Below are positions 1 through 8,594 of a stretch of DNA of 64,000 nucleotides, piece after piece. Made by a program: the position numbers and the translations under genes. Each line of letters begins with the position of its first letter. Within the stretch, counting starts at the first letter, position 1. The stretch is from Poindextera sp963706385 (GTDB lineage: Bacteria; Pseudomonadota; Alphaproteobacteria; Caulobacterales; Caulobacteraceae): the NCBI GenBank assembly GCA_963706385.1, contig OY970153.1:62001-126000 (forward strand), written 5' to 3'. Under the pieces are notes generated by a model, which searched no databases, was not told where the DNA came from, and was given only the letters and a program-made list of their open reading frames with translations.

Positions 1-341
1 GACGCGGCCAGCGGGTTCTCCTGCGCCGGGCCGAGCTTGGCCGCGCGGGCCTTGACCGTGGCGATGGCCAGCCGCGCGCTGTCCGGCGAGCCGTAGAGCG
101 CGACGATGCGGCGGCGAAAGCTGGGCGTGTCGTGCATCAGCGCCACGGACAGGCCGGCGCAATCGCCGCGCGCGCCGGCGCGGGTGTGATAGGCGCCGTG
201 GCCGAGGATGGTCGCGGCGGGCGGCGGCGGGGGCGGGGGCGGCGGGCCGACGGGTCCGGGTCCGGCCGGCGGCGGCGGCGCCTCGCCGACGCAGCCGGTC
301 ACGGCCAGGGCCAGCAATACAACGGCGGCTCTGCGCATCAT
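1..341 (-). CDS. Proline-rich lipoprotein, 3' end cut by window edge
   Basis: The frame opens at an ATG-ATG pair (341 or 338) and runs off the left edge, so about 113 residues are visible. The N-terminus is a lipoprotein signal: MMRRAA, a hydrophobic stretch, then the lipobox AVTGC with the acylated Cys at residue 17. A proline/glycine-rich tether follows (runs of 4 and 8 prolines at about residues 22-40), then a soluble part with two cysteines (GDC at about 60) that I do not recognise. A GGAG lies about ten bases upstream of the start. It is probably anchored in a membrane facing the periplasm. Function unknown; the lipoprotein call is firm, the rest is not. Confidence 0.7.
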   Translation of the reverse strand, partial: MMRRAAVVLLALAVTGCVGEAPPPPAGPGPVGPPPPPPPPPAATILGHGAYHTRAGARGDCAGLSVALMHDTPSFRRRIVALYGSPDSARLAIATVKARAAKLGPAQENPLAA

Positions 342-426
342 CAGCGGGCGGCTCCCATTCCTGCGTCGCAGGATAACGGCGCGCGCGCGCCCCGTCACCC
401 CGCCGCCGCCCGGGTCCGCGCCGCGG

Positions 427-1566
427 TCAGGCCGACATGGCCTTCCACATGGCCACGGCCAGGCCATGGGCGCGGGTGTCGCCCATGGTGGTGGGCGCCA
501 TCCTGTTCATCGCGAAGCCGTAGGTGGCCCTGGCGTCCATGTCGATGATGATCAGCGAGCCGCCGTAACCGCCCCAGAACATGCTGTTGGGGCTGGGCAG
601 CGGCGTCGCCGCGCCGGGCAGTCCGAAGCCCATGCCGAACCGGGCCGGCATGTTCAGGATCAGGTCGGTTCCCTCGACCTGGAGCTCCAGCGCCTTGCGG
701 CAGCCGGCTTCGGACATCAGCCGCTTGCCCTTGGCCACCCCGCCGTTGGCCAAAAGCACGTGGATCTCGGCGATCGAGCGGGCGTTGCCGTGGCCGCCGG
801 CCGCGGGGATCTCCGCCGCCCGCCATTCGCGGGTGCGGGTGTCGTAGGGGTTGATCGGCGGATTGGACGACATGTTGCGGGTCAGCTCGCTCTGCTCGCC
901 GTCGCCGATCGCCCCTCCCGGCGGCGGCGGGATCAGGTCGGCCACCCGCGCGTCGTGCTCGGCGGCCAGGCCGATATGGAAGTCGGCGCCCAGCGGCTCG
1001 GCGATCTCCTGGCGAAACACGGTTCCGAGCGAGCGGCCGGTGATCCGGCGCACCACTTCGCCGACCAGGTAGCCTTGCGTGAGCGCATGATAGCCCGGCG
1101 CGGTTCCCGGCTCCCAGTAGGGCGCCTGGGCGGCCAGCAGGGCGGTGGCCTTGTCCCAGTCGTAGAGGTCCTCGCGGGTGATCTTCTCCTTCCAGCCGGA
1201 CAGGCCGGCCGAATGGCTCATCAGGTGGCTGACCTTGATCGCCGCCTTGCCGTTGGCGGCGAACTCCGGCCAGTACCTGGCGACCGGCGCGTCGAAGTCC
1301 AGCTCGCCGCGATCGGCCAGCAGCAGCGCGGTCAGGGCGGTCATGGTCTTGGTGGTGGAATAGACGTTGATGATGGTGTCCTTCTCCCAGGGCCGGGTCC
1401 GCGCCTCGTCGGCCCAGCCGCCCCAGAGATCGACCACCATCTCGCCCTCGACGGTCGCGGCGAACGAGGCGCCGACGTCGGCCCCGCTGTCCAGATTGGC
1501 CTGGAACGCCTCGGCCACCGCCGCGAACCTGTTGTCGGTGAATCCCGACACCGTACCGTCAGCCAT
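427..1566 (-). CDS. Beta-lactamase-family serine hydrolase/esterase
   Basis: 379 residues of the PF00144 serine hydrolase family (class C beta-lactamase fold, EstB/LovD-like esterases and transferases). The catalytic Ser-x-x-Lys is visible as S70-T-T-K73 in NVYSTTKTM, and a Tyr motif sits at Y159 (PGYHAL). The C-terminal WGGYGG/YGFAMN stretch occupies the place of the third active-site motif. There is no signal peptide, so a cytoplasmic esterase or transpeptidase-like hydrolase is more likely than an antibiotic-resistance enzyme. The start is set by a strong GGGAGGA eight bases upstream of ATG 1566. It stands alone between the lipoprotein and a repeat-filled gap. Substrate unknown. Confidence 0.85.
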   Translation of the reverse strand: MADGTVSGFTDNRFAAVAEAFQANLDSGADVGASFAATVEGEMVVDLWGGWADEARTRPWEKDTIINVYSTTKTMTALTALLLADRGELDFDAPVARYWPEFAANGKAAIKVSHLMSHSAGLSGWKEKITREDLYDWDKATALLAAQAPYWEPGTAPGYHALTQGYLVGEVVRRITGRSLGTVFRQEIAEPLGADFHIGLAAEHDARVADLIPPPPGGAIGDGEQSELTRNMSSNPPINPYDTRTREWRAAEIPAAGGHGNARSIAEIHVLLANGGVAKGKRLMSEAGCRKALELQVEGTDLILNMPARFGMGFGLPGAATPLPSPNSMFWGGYGGSLIIIDMDARATYGFAMNRMAPTTMGDTRAHGLAVAMWKAMSA

Positions 1567-1593
1567 CGCCCGTCCTCCCGTTGTTTGGGGCTA

Positions 1594-1704
1594 GCGCGTT
1601 CCGCAAAAGTGGATCCGGTTTTGCGATCAGAACGCGCTCAAGTTTTTAAATCTAGATCACGATTCAACGATCAGGCGATTCCGCCTGATCGCATCGTGAT
1701 CTAG
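1594..1704. repeat. Palindromic intergenic repeat pair
   Basis: Two repeat units lie side by side. The first (about 1594-1640) has the GCGTTCCGCAAAAGTGGATC type of sequence I associate with dispersed alphaproteobacterial repeats. The second is a nested palindrome with perfect outer 12-base arms at 1652-1663 and 1693-1704 (CTAGATCACGAT) and 9-base inner arms at 1669-1677 and 1682-1690. It abuts the fdsD stop codon, so it could act as a transcript-end hairpin for the formate dehydrogenase operon, but it lacks a T-run. Confidence 0.7.
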
Positions 1705-1705
1705 C

Positions 1706-1957
1706 CTAGCGGACGGACGGCGACTTCTCCAAGCGCAGCCGCTCGAGCGCCGCCCGCGCCGCCGGATCGAGACCCGCCCCGCCGGCGTCGAGTAAGGCGA
1801 AGGCCTGGGCGCGCATGCGCGGCTCCCAGAATTTGGCGAGATGGTCGGCCGTGGCCGCCGTCGCGTCCGCATGAGGCTGGCCAGCGAAGAAGCGGGCGAT
1901 TTGATTGGCCTTGTGGACCAGTTTTTCGGCCGTGCCCGGCTGGACCTCGCCGGTCAT
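1706..1957 (-). CDS. fdsD: NAD-dependent formate dehydrogenase delta subunit
   Basis: 83 residues, the last gene of the operon. It matches the small FdsD family: a conserved N-terminal helix (KLVHKANQIARFF) followed by a short helical HLAKFWEPRMR segment. FdsD accompanies soluble NAD-linked molybdenum formate dehydrogenases and is needed for stable, active enzyme in the Cupriavidus and Rhodobacter systems. Its ATG (1957) overlaps the fdsA stop by four bases, so translation is probably coupled. The repeat at 1594-1704 begins right after its stop. Confidence 0.85.
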   Translation of the reverse strand: MTGEVQPGTAEKLVHKANQIARFFAGQPHADATAATADHLAKFWEPRMRAQAFALLDAGGAGLDPAARAALERLRLEKSPSVR

Positions 1958-4806
1958 TCGGCCGGCTCGACGGGTTCGGCTGGCGCGATTCGGCGGCTGG
2001 CGCGAGCTTGCGCGGCGTAGGCGTCCTGCCAGGCGCTCGGACCGTTGGTCGGCGAGACCTGAACCGCGGTGACCTTGTATTCCGGGCAGTCGGTGGCCCA
2101 GTCGGCGAATTCGGTGGTCACTACATTCGTCGCGGTGCCGGGATGGTGGAAGGTGGTGTAGACCACGCCCGGCGCCACTCGGTCGGTGATTAGGGCCCGC
2201 AGCGAGGTCTCGCCCGTGCGGCTTTGCAGCCGGACCAGGTCGCCGTCGCGAACGCCGCGCTGCTCGGCGTCGTGCGGGTGGATCTCCAGCCGGTCCTCCT
2301 CGTGCCAGACCGAATTGGCGGTCCGCCGCGTCTGCGCCCCGACATTGTACTGGGTCAGGATCCGCCCGGTGGTCAAAAGCAGCGGGAAGCGCGGCCCGGT
2401 CTTCTCGTCGGTCGGCACATATTCGGTGATCACGAAATGGCCGAGGCCGCGGACGAAGCGGTCGATGTGCATCACCGGCGTGCCGGCCGGCGCCGCCGCG
2501 TCGCACGGCCACTGGATCGAGCCCAGCGCGTCCAGCCGCTCGAACGAGACCCCGGCGAAGGCGGGGGTCAGGCGGGCGATCTCGTCCATGATCTCGGACG
2601 GGTGCGCATAGGCCATCGGATAGCCAAGGGCGTTGGACAACAGCTGGGTGATCTCCCAGTCGGCGTGGCCGTTGCGCGGGCTCATCACCTTGCGCACCCG
2701 CTGGATGCGCCGCTCGGCGTTGGTGAAGGTGCCGTCCTTCTCCAGGAAGGTCGAGCCGGGCAGGAACACATGGGCGTGGCTGGCGGTCTCGTTCAGGAAC
2801 AGGTCCTGCACCACCACGCACTCCATCGCCGCGAGCCCGGCGGCCACGTGATGGGTGTTGGGGTCGGACTGCAGGATGTCCTCGCCCTGAATGTAGAGGC
2901 CCTTGAACGTGCCATCGACCGCCGCGTCGAGCATATTGTTTATACGCAGACCAGGCTCGGCGTCGATCGCCACGCCCCAGGCGGACTCGAACAGCGCGCG
3001 CGTGGCCGCCTCCGAGACGTGGCGATAGCCGGAGAGCTCGTGCGGGAACGAGCCCATGTCGCAGGCGCCCTGGACGTTGTTCTGGCCGCGCAGCGGATTC
3101 ACCCCGACGCCCGGACGGCCGATGTTGCCGGTGGCCATGGCGAGGTTGGCCAGCGCCATCACCGCGGTGGTGCCCTGGCTGTGCTCGGTCACGCCCAGGC
3201 CGTAGTAGATTGCCGCCTCGCCGCCGGTGGCGTAGAGCCTCGCGGCGCCGCGCACGGCTTCGGCCGGAACGCCGGTGAAGGCTTCCGAGGCTTCCGGGCC
3301 GTGCTCGGGCCGGGCGACGAACGCCGCCCAGTCGCCGAACGTATCCGGCTCGCAGCGCGCGCGCACGAACGCCTCGTCGACCAGGTGTTCGGTGACGACG
3401 ACGTGGGCCAGGGCGGTCAGTATGGCGACATTGGTTCCCGGCCGGGTGGCCAGGTGGAAGTCGGCGGCGACGCGCGGGGTCCTGACCAGGTCGATCCGGC
3501 GCGGGTCGATCACGATCAGCCGCGCCCCGGCGCGCAGGCGCTGCTTGATGCGCGAGGCGAACACCGGATGGCCGTCGGTGGGGTTGGCCCCGATCACCAG
3601 GATCACGTCGGCGTGCTCGACGGAATCGAAGTCCTGGGTGCCGGCCGAGGTTCCGAACGTGGTCTTCAGGCCATAGCCGGTCGGCGAGTGGCAGACCCGG
3701 GCGCAGGTGTCGACATTGTTGTTGCCGAAGCCGGCGCGGACCAGCTTCTGGACCAGGAAGGTCTCCTCGTTGGTGCAGCGCGAGGAGGTGACGCCGCCCA
3801 CCGCGCCGGCGCCATATTTCGCCTGGATCCGCTTGAATTCGCTGGCGGTATGGGCGATCGCCTGATCCCAGGAGACCTCGCGCCACGGCTCGTCCGTCCG
3901 TGTTCGGATCATCGGCTTCAGGATCCGCTCGCGATGGGTGGCGTAGCCCCAGGCGAACCGGCCCTTGACGCAGGAGTGGCCGCGGTTGGCCTTGCCGTCC
4001 TTGAACGGGACCATCCGGACCAGCTCCTCGCCGCGCATCTCGGCCTTGAAGCCGCAGCCGACGCCGCAATAGGCGCAGGTGGTGACCACCGAATGCTCCG
4101 GCTGGCCGATCTCGATCACCGCCTTTTCGGTCAGGGCCGCGGTCGGGCAGGCCTGAACGCAGGCGCCGCAGGAGACGCACTCCGAGTCCAGGAACGGCTC
4201 GGACTGGCCCGCCGCGACGCGGCTGTCGAACCCGCGCGCCGCGATGGTCAGCGCCAGCGTGCCCTGCACCTCGTCGCAGGCCCGAACGCAGCGCGAGCAG
4301 ACGATGCACTTGGCCGGATCGTAGCTGAAATAGGGGTTGGAGCCGTCGGCCGCGTCGGCCAGGTGGTTGTCGCCGTCGTAGCCGTAGCGCACCTCGCGCA
4401 GGCCCACCGCGCCGGCCATGTCCTGCAGTTCGCAATCGCCGTTAGCCGCGCAGGTCAGACAGTCCAGCGGGTGATCGGAGATGTAGAGCTCCATCACCCC
4501 CCTGCGCAGCTTCTTGAGCTGTTCGGTCTGGGTGCGCACCACCATGCCCTCGGCCGCCGGGGTGGTGCAGGAGGCGGGGGTTCCGGAACGGCCCTCGATC
4601 TCCACCAGGCAAAGCCGGCAGGAGCCGAACGCCTGAAGCGCGTCGGTGGCGCAGAGCTTGGGGATCGACGTCCCGGCCAGGCTGGCCGCGCGCAGGATCG
4701 AGGTTCCGGCGGGCACGCGCACGCTCCGGCCATCGATGGTCAGGCTGACCTCGACTTCGGACCTGGAGGCCGGCGTGCCGTGGTCGGTTTTGAGGATCAG
4801 GGTCAT
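1954..4806 (-). CDS. fdsA: NAD-dependent formate dehydrogenase, catalytic alpha subunit
   Basis: 950 residues, usual length for FdsA. It oxidises formate to CO2 at a bis-molybdopterin site and passes electrons through iron-sulfur clusters to FdsB. Visible ligands in order: a [2Fe-2S] set C52, C63, C66, C80; a His-ligated NuoG-type [4Fe-4S] set H112, C116, C119, C125; two ferredoxin-type sets C167/170/173/177 and C210/213/216/220; the site next to molybdenum at C244, C247, C251, C279. The molybdenum ligand pair is C372-H373 in RVCHSPTGYG, so this is the Mo/Cys type, not selenocysteine. Its start overlaps the fdsB stop by four bases. Confidence 0.95.
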   Translation of the reverse strand: MTLILKTDHGTPASRSEVEVSLTIDGRSVRVPAGTSILRAASLAGTSIPKLCATDALQAFGSCRLCLVEIEGRSGTPASCTTPAAEGMVVRTQTEQLKKLRRGVMELYISDHPLDCLTCAANGDCELQDMAGAVGLREVRYGYDGDNHLADAADGSNPYFSYDPAKCIVCSRCVRACDEVQGTLALTIAARGFDSRVAAGQSEPFLDSECVSCGACVQACPTAALTEKAVIEIGQPEHSVVTTCAYCGVGCGFKAEMRGEELVRMVPFKDGKANRGHSCVKGRFAWGYATHRERILKPMIRTRTDEPWREVSWDQAIAHTASEFKRIQAKYGAGAVGGVTSSRCTNEETFLVQKLVRAGFGNNNVDTCARVCHSPTGYGLKTTFGTSAGTQDFDSVEHADVILVIGANPTDGHPVFASRIKQRLRAGARLIVIDPRRIDLVRTPRVAADFHLATRPGTNVAILTALAHVVVTEHLVDEAFVRARCEPDTFGDWAAFVARPEHGPEASEAFTGVPAEAVRGAARLYATGGEAAIYYGLGVTEHSQGTTAVMALANLAMATGNIGRPGVGVNPLRGQNNVQGACDMGSFPHELSGYRHVSEAATRALFESAWGVAIDAEPGLRINNMLDAAVDGTFKGLYIQGEDILQSDPNTHHVAAGLAAMECVVVQDLFLNETASHAHVFLPGSTFLEKDGTFTNAERRIQRVRKVMSPRNGHADWEITQLLSNALGYPMAYAHPSEIMDEIARLTPAFAGVSFERLDALGSIQWPCDAAAPAGTPVMHIDRFVRGLGHFVITEYVPTDEKTGPRFPLLLTTGRILTQYNVGAQTRRTANSVWHEEDRLEIHPHDAEQRGVRDGDLVRLQSRTGETSLRALITDRVAPGVVYTTFHHPGTATNVVTTEFADWATDCPEYKVTAVQVSPTNGPSAWQDAYAAQARASRRIAPAEPVEPAE

Positions 4807-6332
4807 GGCGTCTCACCGAAGTCGCCGGGAAAATGTCTCACCGCGCTCATCACCGGATAGGGGGTGAAGCCGCCGAGCGCGCAGAGCGAACCGTATTTCA
4901 GAGTTTCGCACAGATCGCTCAGCACGGCGAGGTTGGTTTGCCGGTCCTGGCCGCCGCGGATCTTGTCGATGGTCTCGACCCCGCGCACCGACCCGATCCG
5001 GCAGGGCGTGCATTTGCCGCAGCTTTCGATGGCGCAGAACTCCATCGCGAAGCGCGCCTGGCGGGCCATGTCGACGGTGTCGTCGAACACCACCACCCCG
5101 CCGTGGCCGATCAGGCCGTCGCGGGCGGCGAACGCCTCGTAGTCGAACGGGGTGTCGAACAGCGCCCTGGGGAAATAGGCGCCCAGCGGGCCCCCGACCT
5201 GGACCGCGCGCACCGGGCGGCCAGTGAAGCATCCGCCGCCAATGTCGTCGACCAGCTCGCCCAGGGTCAGGCCGAACGGCGCCTCGAACAGGCCGCCGTT
5301 GTTGATATTGCCCGCCAGCTGGATCGGCATGGTTCCGCGCGAGCGGCCGAAGCCCAGGGCGGCGTAGGCCTCCGGCCCGTCGGCCAGGATATGGGCGGCG
5401 GCGGCCAGGGTCAGCACGTTGTTGACCACCGTCGGGCGGCCGAACAGGCCCTGGTGCGCCGGCAGCGGCGGCTTGGCGCGCACTTGGCCGCGCCGGCCTT
5501 CCAGGCTCTCGAGCAGCGCGGTCTCTTCGCCGCAGACATAGGCGCCGGCGCCGACCCTGACCTCCAGATCGAAGACGAACGGCGCCCCGGGACCGATCAG
5601 GCCTTCCTTCCGAGCGGTTTCGATCGCGCGGATCATCGCGGCGACGGCGTGGGGATATTCCGAGCGGATATAGACGAAGCCCTTGGCCGCCCCGACGGCG
5701 AAGCCGCAGATCGCCATGCCCTCGATCAGGGCGAACGGATCGCCCTCCATCAACATGCGGTCGGCGAAGGAGCCGGAATCGCCCTCGTCGGCGTTGGCCA
5801 CCACGTATTTCAACCCACCGTCCGCCTCGGCCGCGGTCTTCCACTTGACGCCGCAGGGGAAACCCGCGCCGCCCCGGCCGCGCAGGCCCGAGCGGGCGAT
5901 CGTCTCGATCGTCGCGGCCGGACCCAGCGCCAGCGCCCGCTCCAGCCCCCGTCCGCCGCCGTGGGCGCGAAAGTCAGCGATGGATTGCGGATCCGTGATG
6001 CCGCAGCGGGCGAAGGTCAGCCGCGTCTGGCGGGCGAAGAAGGGCAGGGCCTCGGGCCGGCCGAGGCGCTTGGGGTGCGCGCCGGCCTCGACCAGGCCCG
6101 CGGCGACCAGGCCGGCGACCTCGTCCGGCTCGATCGGGCCATAGCCGACGCGGCCCTCCGCCGTTTCGACCTCGACCAGGGTCTCCAGCGCGAACGCCCC
6201 GCGCGAGCCGTTGCGGACGATCTCGACCGTGCGCCCCAGCCGCCCAGCCTCGGCGGCGAGGGCCGCGGCCACCGCGTCGGCGCCGACCGCCACGGCCGCC
6301 GCGTCGCCCGGAACGAACAGCCGCGCGCTCAT
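4803..6332 (-). CDS. fdsB: NAD-dependent formate dehydrogenase, NADH/FMN beta subunit
   Basis: 509 residues, homologous to NuoF with an N-terminal thioredoxin-like extension. It carries FMN and NAD+ and reduces NAD+ with electrons from FdsA. The FMN/NAD binding loops are visible as GRGGAGFPCG (152-161) and NADEGDSG (180-187), and a [4Fe-4S] cluster is ligated by C438, C441, C444 (ESCGKCTPC) and C484. The frame stays open further upstream, but the ATG at 6332 gives the expected start (MSARLFVPGD) and overlaps the fdsG stop by four bases, which fits the tight packing of the operon. Confidence 0.94.
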   Translation of the reverse strand: MSARLFVPGDAAAVAVGADAVAAALAAEAGRLGRTVEIVRNGSRGAFALETLVEVETAEGRVGYGPIEPDEVAGLVAAGLVEAGAHPKRLGRPEALPFFARQTRLTFARCGITDPQSIADFRAHGGGRGLERALALGPAATIETIARSGLRGRGGAGFPCGVKWKTAAEADGGLKYVVANADEGDSGSFADRMLMEGDPFALIEGMAICGFAVGAAKGFVYIRSEYPHAVAAMIRAIETARKEGLIGPGAPFVFDLEVRVGAGAYVCGEETALLESLEGRRGQVRAKPPLPAHQGLFGRPTVVNNVLTLAAAAHILADGPEAYAALGFGRSRGTMPIQLAGNINNGGLFEAPFGLTLGELVDDIGGGCFTGRPVRAVQVGGPLGAYFPRALFDTPFDYEAFAARDGLIGHGGVVVFDDTVDMARQARFAMEFCAIESCGKCTPCRIGSVRGVETIDKIRGGQDRQTNLAVLSDLCETLKYGSLCALGGFTPYPVMSAVRHFPGDFGETP

Positions 6333-6805
6333 CGCTCCAGCCCCGCGATCAGCCGGTCCAACCGCGCCGCGTCCAGCCGCGCCACCGGCGCCCCGTCCAG
6401 CATCGCCGCCGGACCGCTGGCGCACAGTCCCAGGCAATAGACCGCCTCCAGGGTCACGCCGCCGTCCGCCGTGGTCCCGCCCATCCCAACGCCCAAGCTT
6501 TGCTCGGCATGGGCCGCGAGCGCCTCGCCGCCGGCGGCCTGGCAGGCCTCGGCCCGACACAGGCGCAGGGTGTGGGCGCCGGCCGGGGCGGGCCTGAAGT
6601 CATGGTAGAAGCTGACCACCCCGTGCACCTCGGCGCGGGTCAGGTTCAAGGCGCCGGCGATGATCGGAACCGCCTCGCGCGGCACGCAGCCGAACCGCGC
6701 CTGGACCGCGTGCAGGATCGGCAGCAGCGGCCCGTCGAGATCGGCGTGCGCGGCGATGATCTCGACGAGTCGGTCGGGGTCAAAAGGCGGGAGAGGCTGA
6801 GTCAT
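6329..6805 (-). CDS. fdsG: NAD-dependent formate dehydrogenase gamma subunit (NuoE-like)
   Basis: 158 residues, the [2Fe-2S] thioredoxin-like subunit related to NuoE/HoxE. The four cluster cysteines are at C83, C88, C124 and C128 (LCRAEAC and YCLGLC), with canonical spacing. An N-terminal helical bundle (residues 10-60) precedes them. It partners FdsB in the diaphorase part of the soluble enzyme. It is the first of the four structural genes and sits 52 bases after the mobA stop, the only real gap in the operon, so an internal promoter could lie there, though I do not see one. Confidence 0.93.
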   Translation of the reverse strand: MTQPLPPFDPDRLVEIIAAHADLDGPLLPILHAVQARFGCVPREAVPIIAGALNLTRAEVHGVVSFYHDFRPAPAGAHTLRLCRAEACQAAGGEALAAHAEQSLGVGMGGTTADGGVTLEAVYCLGLCASGPAAMLDGAPVARLDAARLDRLIAGLER

Positions 6806-6857
6806 GTAGCGCCGGATTGATCATAGCGGCTCGCAATGGCCGAAGGCGTGATCGAAA

Positions 6858-7463
6858 TCAACGCCCGCCCGCCGTTCCGCTCAATCTTCCGGCGGCGAGC
6901 GCCAGGTCGGCGCGGGTGTTGACGTTGAAGAACGCCGATGCGTCCTCGAAGTCCACCGCCCGCCCGTTCAAGCGCCGCAGCGCCTCGCGCACCGGCGGAT
7001 GCGCGCCCCCCGCCAGGGCCTCGGTCAGCGGCTCGATCGCCTCGGTGCGCCAGACCCCGCACAGGGGATGCAGCCCATCGCTCGCGCGCGCCACCGCCGC
7101 GCCGTCGCCCGCCGCCAGCGCCGCGGCCAGGCGCGCGACCAGGTCCGCCGGCAGGAACGGCGTGTCGCACGGCGCGGTGGCCAAAAGCGCCGCCCCGCCG
7201 CGCCGGGCCCAGATCAGGCCGGCGAGCACTCCGGCCAGCGGTCCTTGCGGCGCGTCCGGGGGATCGGCCAGTCGCTCGAAGCCGCGCCGGTCCGCGAAAT
7301 CGGCCAGCGGCCCGCCGTCGGGCGCGCTGAGCGCCAGGCGCGCGCAGGACGCCGCCAGCACCGCCAGCGGGGCGTCGATCAGGCTGCGCCCGTCCAGCTC
7401 GGCGAGCGCCTTGTCGGCGCCGAACCGGCGCGCGCGGCCGCCGGCGAGCACCAGGCCGAACAT
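6858..7463 (-). CDS. mobA: Molybdenum cofactor guanylyltransferase
   Basis: 201 residues of the MobA nucleotidyltransferase family. It joins GMP to molybdopterin to make the guanine dinucleotide cofactor that FdsA needs. The GTP-binding signature LAGGRARRFGADKAL is at residues 6-20, and a nucleotide-sugar-transferase-like PCDTPFLP motif lies mid-protein. The ATG at 7463 overlaps the fdhD stop by one base (TGATG), which fixes the start although the frame is open further upstream. Its position between fdhD and fdsG puts cofactor finishing in the same transcript as the enzyme. Confidence 0.9.
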   Translation of the reverse strand: MFGLVLAGGRARRFGADKALAELDGRSLIDAPLAVLAASCARLALSAPDGGPLADFADRRGFERLADPPDAPQGPLAGVLAGLIWARRGGAALLATAPCDTPFLPADLVARLAAALAAGDGAAVARASDGLHPLCGVWRTEAIEPLTEALAGGAHPPVREALRRLNGRAVDFEDASAFFNVNTRADLALAAGRLSGTAGGR

Positions 7464-8287
7464 CACGGCCGTCCGTCCGCCGCCAGGTCCAGCGCGACCC
7501 GCTCCGGCCGAGTGAACACCTCGAAGCCATCGGCGCGCGTCACCCCGATCAGGGTGATGCCGGCGGCCTGGGCGGCGTCGATGGCCAGGGTCGTGGGGGC
7601 GGAGGCGGCGATCACGAAGGCCGCGCGCAGCACCGCGGTCTTCTGCACCATCTCGACCGAGACCCGGCTGGTCAGCACGACCGCCCCGGCCTCGCCGGCG
7701 ATCCCGCGCCGGGCCAGGGCGCCGACCAGCTTGTCCAGCGCGTTGTGCCGGCCGACATCCTCGCGCGCCGCGACCAGGCCCGCGCCCCGGGCGAGGAACC
7801 CGGCCGCGTGGACCGCGCGGGTGGCCCGGTTCAGCGGCTGCGCCGCGGTCAGGGCGGCCATGGCCTTCAGGATTTGAGCCGGCGTCAGGCGCGCGTCCTC
7901 GGCGCCGACCGGCGCGGCGGACCGATGGACCGCCTCCAGGCTTTCCACCCCGCACAGGCCGCAGCCGCTGGGACCGGCGATCCGCCGCCGCCGCTCGGCC
8001 AGGCGGGCGGCGGGGGCTTCGTCCAGCCAGATGCGCGCCTCGATCCCGAGGTCCGAGCCGACCATTTCCAGGCTCCTGATCTCCGAGGCCGCGGCGATCA
8101 CCCCTTCGGTGAGGCTGAATCCGACCGCGAAGTCCTCCAGGTCGGCGGGGGTGGCCATCATCACCGCGTAGGTCGAGGCGTTGTAGGTCAGGGCGACCGG
8201 GGTCTCCTCGGCGATCTCGCGCTCGCCCCGCGCGCTCGCGCCGTCGCGCCAGGCCAGGCTGGGCGCGGGTCGGGAGGCGGCGCTCAT
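7463..8287 (-). CDS. fdhD: Formate dehydrogenase sulfurtransferase/chaperone
   Basis: 274 residues of the FdhD/FdsC family. FdhD relays sulfur from a cysteine desulfurase to the molybdenum cofactor and is required for formate dehydrogenase activity. The redox/sulfur-carrying Cys-x-x-Cys is visible as CGLCG (about residues 136-140), and the conserved DVGRHNALDK motif follows at about 179-188. It is the first gene of the fdhD-mobA-fdsGBAD operon. No promoter is obvious upstream in the 307-base gap to luxR. Confidence 0.93.
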   Translation of the reverse strand: MSAASRPAPSLAWRDGASARGEREIAEETPVALTYNASTYAVMMATPADLEDFAVGFSLTEGVIAAASEIRSLEMVGSDLGIEARIWLDEAPAARLAERRRRIAGPSGCGLCGVESLEAVHRSAAPVGAEDARLTPAQILKAMAALTAAQPLNRATRAVHAAGFLARGAGLVAAREDVGRHNALDKLVGALARRGIAGEAGAVVLTSRVSVEMVQKTAVLRAAFVIAASAPTTLAIDAAQAAGITLIGVTRADGFEVFTRPERVALDLAADGRP

Positions 8288-8594
8288 CGGCGGGGACCGC
8301 GGCGGCGGACCGCGGCGGCTTTCCGCCGCATGGGGGGACAGAGGGGCGTCGTCAAAACCATCAACTCGGCCGTCGCTTCACGAACCTGCCGCAGACTAAC
8401 TGTATCGCCCGGGAAATTCACCGCATCTTCGCGCGTCGAGCCGTCGCCCGGCTGCGCGTGGGCCATATCCCGCAACGTCGGCGAACACCGCTCGTCGGCG
8501 CCTTGCGTATTGTGAAAGATGATTTCATGCTCCGCGAATTCAGGCGGCGCGGGGCCGGTTATTACCATGAGTAGAACTAGACCGAGTTGACCGC
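8288..8594. other. Intergenic region between fdhD and luxR
   Basis: A 307-base gap separating the minus-strand formate dehydrogenase operon from the plus-strand quorum-sensing genes, so it should hold both divergent promoters. I see no lux-box-like palindrome and no convincing -35/-10 pair. A 94-codon minus-strand open frame covers most of it but does not look like a protein (see rejected items). Confidence 0.5.

Noticed and set aside
427..1566. Antibiotic-resistance beta-lactamase
   Set aside because: The fold and S-x-x-K are shared, but there is no signal peptide and the motifs fit the esterase side of the family.
8284..8568. 94-codon minus-strand frame overlapping fdhD by four bases
   Set aside because: The stop-start overlap is attractive, but the sequence is not protein-like (ends in a run of Arg codons read from GC-rich repeats) and it has no good ribosome site. 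The region is more likely the divergent promoter region.
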